NCBI RefSeq assembly: GCF_017745275.1
Contig: NZ_JAGHZS010000004.1
Location: 1 to 64,000 of the forward strand
Source of the DNA: Chitinophaga sp.
GTDB lineage: Bacteria > Bacteroidota > Bacteroidia > Chitinophagales > Chitinophagaceae
Direction of reading: 5' to 3'
DNA: 64,000 bases
This document shows positions 61,254-64,000 of this stretch, one piece after another; within the stretch, counting starts at the first letter, position 1; the number at the start of each line of letters is the position of its first letter. The notes under the pieces are model-generated. The model was given only the letters and a program-made list of their open reading frames with translations. It made no database searches and was not told where the DNA came from. The translations under genes and the position numbers were made by a program.

Positions 61254-63184
61254 ATTGGCTGAAAAATATTTTTAAGAAATCACCTGACTGGATCACGGAA
61301 GAAGAAAGGCTAAAAGTGATTGAGCAATCCAGCAAACAGGTATCCCGCGGCGTGTTCTTCGCTACCATCATTATCATTACTTCGTTTCTGCCGGTGTTTA
61401 TGCTCACCGGGCAGGAAGGCAAGCTGTTTCACCCGCTCGCCTATACGAAAACCTTTATCATGATCATGGATGCTTTCCTGGTGATCACGCTGGCCCCTGT
61501 GCTGATCTCTTTCTTTATGAAAGGAAAATTCAGACCGGATCATGCCAACCCCGTAAACCGGGTACTGGAAAGGATATATGAACCTATCATTAAAGGTGTA
61601 TTGAAATGGCGTAAAACAACAATTGCCATCAATATCATTGCACTCATCATTACTATTCCCCTGCTCAAAAGCCTGGGCAGTGAATTTATGCCACCACTGG
61701 ATGAGCAAAGCATCCTGTTCATGCCGGTGACCTTACCGGATGTGTCTAATGCAGAAGCCAAGCGGATCTTACAGGTACAGGACAAAATCATTAAATCGGT
61801 ACCCGAAGTGGATAAGGTGCTGGGGAAAGCCGGTCGCGCCAGCACGGCCACCGACAACTCTCCTATCAGCATGATTGAAACCATCATCATGCTGAAACCC
61901 AAAGCAAAATGGCGGGAAGGAAAAACCAAAAAAGATATCATCAACGAACTGGATGCGAAACTGCAGATTCCCGGTGTAGTGAATGGCTGGACACAGCCCA
62001 TCATCAACCGTATCAACATGCTGGCTACGGGCATCCGTACAGACGTAGGCGTAAAAGTATACGGGCAAAACCTGGACACCATTGCATCAGTATCTGAACG
62101 GGTGAGAAAGGAACTGGAAGGGACACCAGGTATCGCAGACCTTTACGTAGAGCCGGTTACCGGTGGTAAATACCTGAGTATTGATGTACGGCGGCAGGAT
62201 CTTGCCCGCTACGGGCTGAACGTAGATGATGTGAACCAAACCGTGGAAACGGCATTGGGGGGCGCTCCTATAGGCAACACCATTGAAGGAAGGCAACGCT
62301 TTTCTATCAGTGTACGCCTTGCACAGGATTATCGCAACAGCGTAGAGCATATCAGGCGTATTCCTATCATGTCTGCTGCTATGGGAGAAGTACCATTGTC
62401 GTCCGTAGCAGATGTACAATTTGAAGACGGCCCACCCATGATCACTTCCGACAATGCCATGCTGCGCGGCGCCGTGCTCTTCAATGTTCGGGGTAGAGAC
62501 CTTGGTGGTACTGTGAGTGAAGCGATCAGCAAAATGAGCCAGGCTAAAGGCATTTTACCACAAGGTTACTACCTGGAATGGAGCGGTCAGTATGAAAACC
62601 TGATCCGTGGCCAGCAAACGCTGATGTGGATTGCACCGGTAGTACTCGTGATCATTTTCTTCTCGCTATACTTTGCGTTCCACTCCATCCGGGAAGCCTT
62701 CCTCAGCCTGATCACGGTGCCTTTTGCCCTCATCGGCGGCGCCTATATGATTTATTTCTGGGGCGTAAACCTTTCCGTAGCAGTGGCCGTAGGCTTCATC
62801 GCCTTGTTTGGCATTGCTGTGGAAACAGGTATCGTGATGGTGATTTACCTGAATGATGCCATGCAACAGTTAGTGAAAGAGAAAGGGAACAGTGTGGCAA
62901 CACTGACCCGGGAAGACTTACGCAGAGCGGTTATATACGGTGCCGCCAAACGGTTACGGCCTAAACTGATGACAGTTTGCGTATCCCTCTTTGGCCTGGT
63001 GCCCGTATTATGGGCCACTGGTGTAGGTACAGATGTCATGAAGCCCATCGTATTACCGATGATTGGCGGTGTGTTGACGTCTTCCACACATATCCTGTTG
63101 GTAACACCGCTGATTTTTTTAATGACGAAAGAATATGAATTACGTAAGCACGGAAAACTGGAAATTCATGAGGTACACCATTAA
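61250..63184 (+). CDS. CusA/CzcA-type RND efflux pump, C-terminal part (split)
   Basis: These 644 residues hold the rest of the pump. A linker (MNWLKNIFKKSPDWITEEER) leads into SKQVSRGVFFATIIIITSFL and the following TM5-6, the second porter half (LGSEFMPPLDEQSILFMPVT, WTQPIINRINMLATGIRTDV, IPLxxxA-like SSVADVQFEDGPPM) and the last six TMs (RPKLMTVCVSLFGLVPVLWA near the end). The two parts together make about 1075 residues, close to the usual single-chain length. The ORF starts at ATGA overlapping the first part and is in the -1 frame relative to it. An in-frame TAA at 61241 precedes the ATG. It overlaps the TolC gene by 17 bases. Confidence 0.88.
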   Translation: MNWLKNIFKKSPDWITEEERLKVIEQSSKQVSRGVFFATIIIITSFLPVFMLTGQEGKLFHPLAYTKTFIMIMDAFLVITLAPVLISFFMKGKFRPDHANPVNRVLERIYEPIIKGVLKWRKTTIAINIIALIITIPLLKSLGSEFMPPLDEQSILFMPVTLPDVSNAEAKRILQVQDKIIKSVPEVDKVLGKAGRASTATDNSPISMIETIIMLKPKAKWREGKTKKDIINELDAKLQIPGVVNGWTQPIINRINMLATGIRTDVGVKVYGQNLDTIASVSERVRKELEGTPGIADLYVEPVTGGKYLSIDVRRQDLARYGLNVDDVNQTVETALGGAPIGNTIEGRQRFSISVRLAQDYRNSVEHIRRIPIMSAAMGEVPLSSVADVQFEDGPPMITSDNAMLRGAVLFNVRGRDLGGTVSEAISKMSQAKGILPQGYYLEWSGQYENLIRGQQTLMWIAPVVLVIIFFSLYFAFHSIREAFLSLITVPFALIGGAYMIYFWGVNLSVAVAVGFIALFGIAVETGIVMVIYLNDAMQQLVKEKGNSVATLTREDLRRAVIYGAAKRLRPKLMTVCVSLFGLVPVLWATGVGTDVMKPIVLPMIGGVLTSSTHILLVTPLIFLMTKEYELRKHGKLEIHEVHH

Positions 63185-64000
63185 ATACTTATTCGTACTG
63201 CTATTGGCCCTGCCCTTTCAAGGCATGGCCCAGCAGGCACCGGTGCTGCCATTGGACAGCATCCTGCAGCGGGTAGACCGCAACAACATACTACTGCAAT
63301 CTTACGCACTGAAAGCGGAAGGCTATAAATACAGCGCAGATGCCGCCACGGCCTGGATGGCTCCAATGGTGGGTGTGGGCACTTTCATGACGCCCTATCC
63401 CGGGCAAATGATCATGGAAGGTAGAGATAAAGGTAACCTGATGCTGCAACTGGAACAGGACATTCCGAATCCTGCCAAGCTCGCCGCCAAAAAGAAATAC
63501 ATCGCTTCACAGGGTAACATAGAAAAAGCCACCCGCGATGTTACGCTGAATGACCTGAAAGCACAGGCTAAGCGGCTCTATTTCAACTGGCTCGTCGCTA
63601 AACAGCGTATAGCGGTGCTAAGAGAAAATGAAAAGATCATGGTGACCATGAAGAAGATTGAAGAAGTGCGTTTCCCTTATAACCAGTCGCAGTTAAGTGG
63701 CGTATTCAAAGCCACTGCGAAGATCGAAGATAACCACAACATGATCCGCATGCAGGAAGGTACTATTGCCAAGGCCATGTCCTGGCTCAACAGCCTGATG
63801 AATGCGCCCGGCAACCAGGCATTCGATATCGATACCACTTACCAACCATCATTTGAAATGGCTGCTTCTTATGATACCGCGGCTTTGGCCACTGTCAGGA
63901 AAGATGTGATCAAAATGAATGAGGGTATCCACTCCATGCAATTGAATATAGAAAGTATGAAACGGGAGAAGAAGCCCGACTTCAGGTTTCGGTTCGATCA
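63168..64000 (+). CDS. TolC family outer-membrane efflux protein (3' end outside window)
   Basis: The open frame starts at an ATG (MRYTIKYLFVLLLALPFQGM, a signal peptide ending near MAQQ) and runs without a stop to the window end, 277 codons. The features of a CusC/TolC-type efflux factor are present: LPLDSILQRVDRNN, then alternating long helices (LEQDIPNPAKLAAKKKYI, LKAQAKRLYFNWLVAKQR, ENEKIMVTMKKIEEVRF). It overlaps the pump gene end by 17 bases, so it belongs to the same operon. The adaptor (CusB-like) gene is expected beyond the window. Confidence 0.85.
   Translation, partial: MRYTIKYLFVLLLALPFQGMAQQAPVLPLDSILQRVDRNNILLQSYALKAEGYKYSADAATAWMAPMVGVGTFMTPYPGQMIMEGRDKGNLMLQLEQDIPNPAKLAAKKKYIASQGNIEKATRDVTLNDLKAQAKRLYFNWLVAKQRIAVLRENEKIMVTMKKIEEVRFPYNQSQLSGVFKATAKIEDNHNMIRMQEGTIAKAMSWLNSLMNAPGNQAFDIDTTYQPSFEMAASYDTAALATVRKDVIKMNEGIHSMQLNIESMKREKKPDFRFRFD

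Overview
The window is chromosomal DNA from a Bacteroidota bacterium, most probably a Chitinophaga-like member of the Chitinophagaceae. The support is three TonB-dependent outer-membrane proteins, two SusC/SusD pairs each with an ECF sigma and a FecR anti-sigma gene, Gld gliding-type ABC genes, a peptidase with a type IX secretion sorting domain, LytS/LytTR regulators and a promoter of the TTTG/TAnnTTTG type. I see no tRNA, rRNA, CRISPR array, prophage or insertion sequence.

Layout. 0-9.4 kb: TonB receptor, PQQ propeller protein, a 42-residue membrane peptide, PEP mutase-like and PhzF enzymes, CDGSH and VOC proteins, an HxlR regulator with a clear operator dyad, and a persulfide dioxygenase-rhodanese fusion. 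9.6-18.8 kb: LytS/LytTR two-component system with a membrane protein, GlxA-type regulator, HD protein, M1-like peptidase, AraC regulator, GNAT, DinB and a lipoprotein. 18.9-33.0 kb, minus strand: a seven-gene polysaccharide-utilisation operon (ECF sigma, FecR, SusC, SusD, GH2 beta-galactosidase, GH63 YgjK-like alpha-glucosidase, and a kinase/class III aminotransferase-fold fusion). 33.0-33.3 kb: a 277-base inverted repeat. 33.4-40.4 kb, plus strand: a second sigma/FecR/SusC/SusD set without enzymes. 40.5-45.4 kb: GldA, a GldF-GldG fusion and an AidB-like acyl-CoA dehydrogenase. 45.5-51.8 kb: M43 metallopeptidase with T9SS tail and a MacB/FtsX-type permease. 52-57.5 kb: two secreted or envelope proteins facing a four-gene lipoprotein/multi-TM/histidine kinase/response regulator cluster. 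57.5-64 kb: VOC, S41 and a metal-efflux operon (HYC_CC_PP protein, an RND CusA-type pump split into two overlapping ORFs, and TolC running off the end).

The most interesting inference is about the 19-33 kb operon. An alpha-glucosidase of the YgjK type, a beta-galactosidase and a kinase plus phospho-lyase resembling the mammalian hydroxylysine kinase and 5-phosphohydroxylysine phospho-lyase pair are together what is needed to take apart Glc-alpha-1,2-Gal-beta-O-hydroxylysine, the glycan of collagen, and to start catabolism of the released hydroxylysine. A second theme is two families of palindromic intergenic repeats, both carrying 7-bp tandem units and mostly abutting stop codons. Their arms co-vary between copies.
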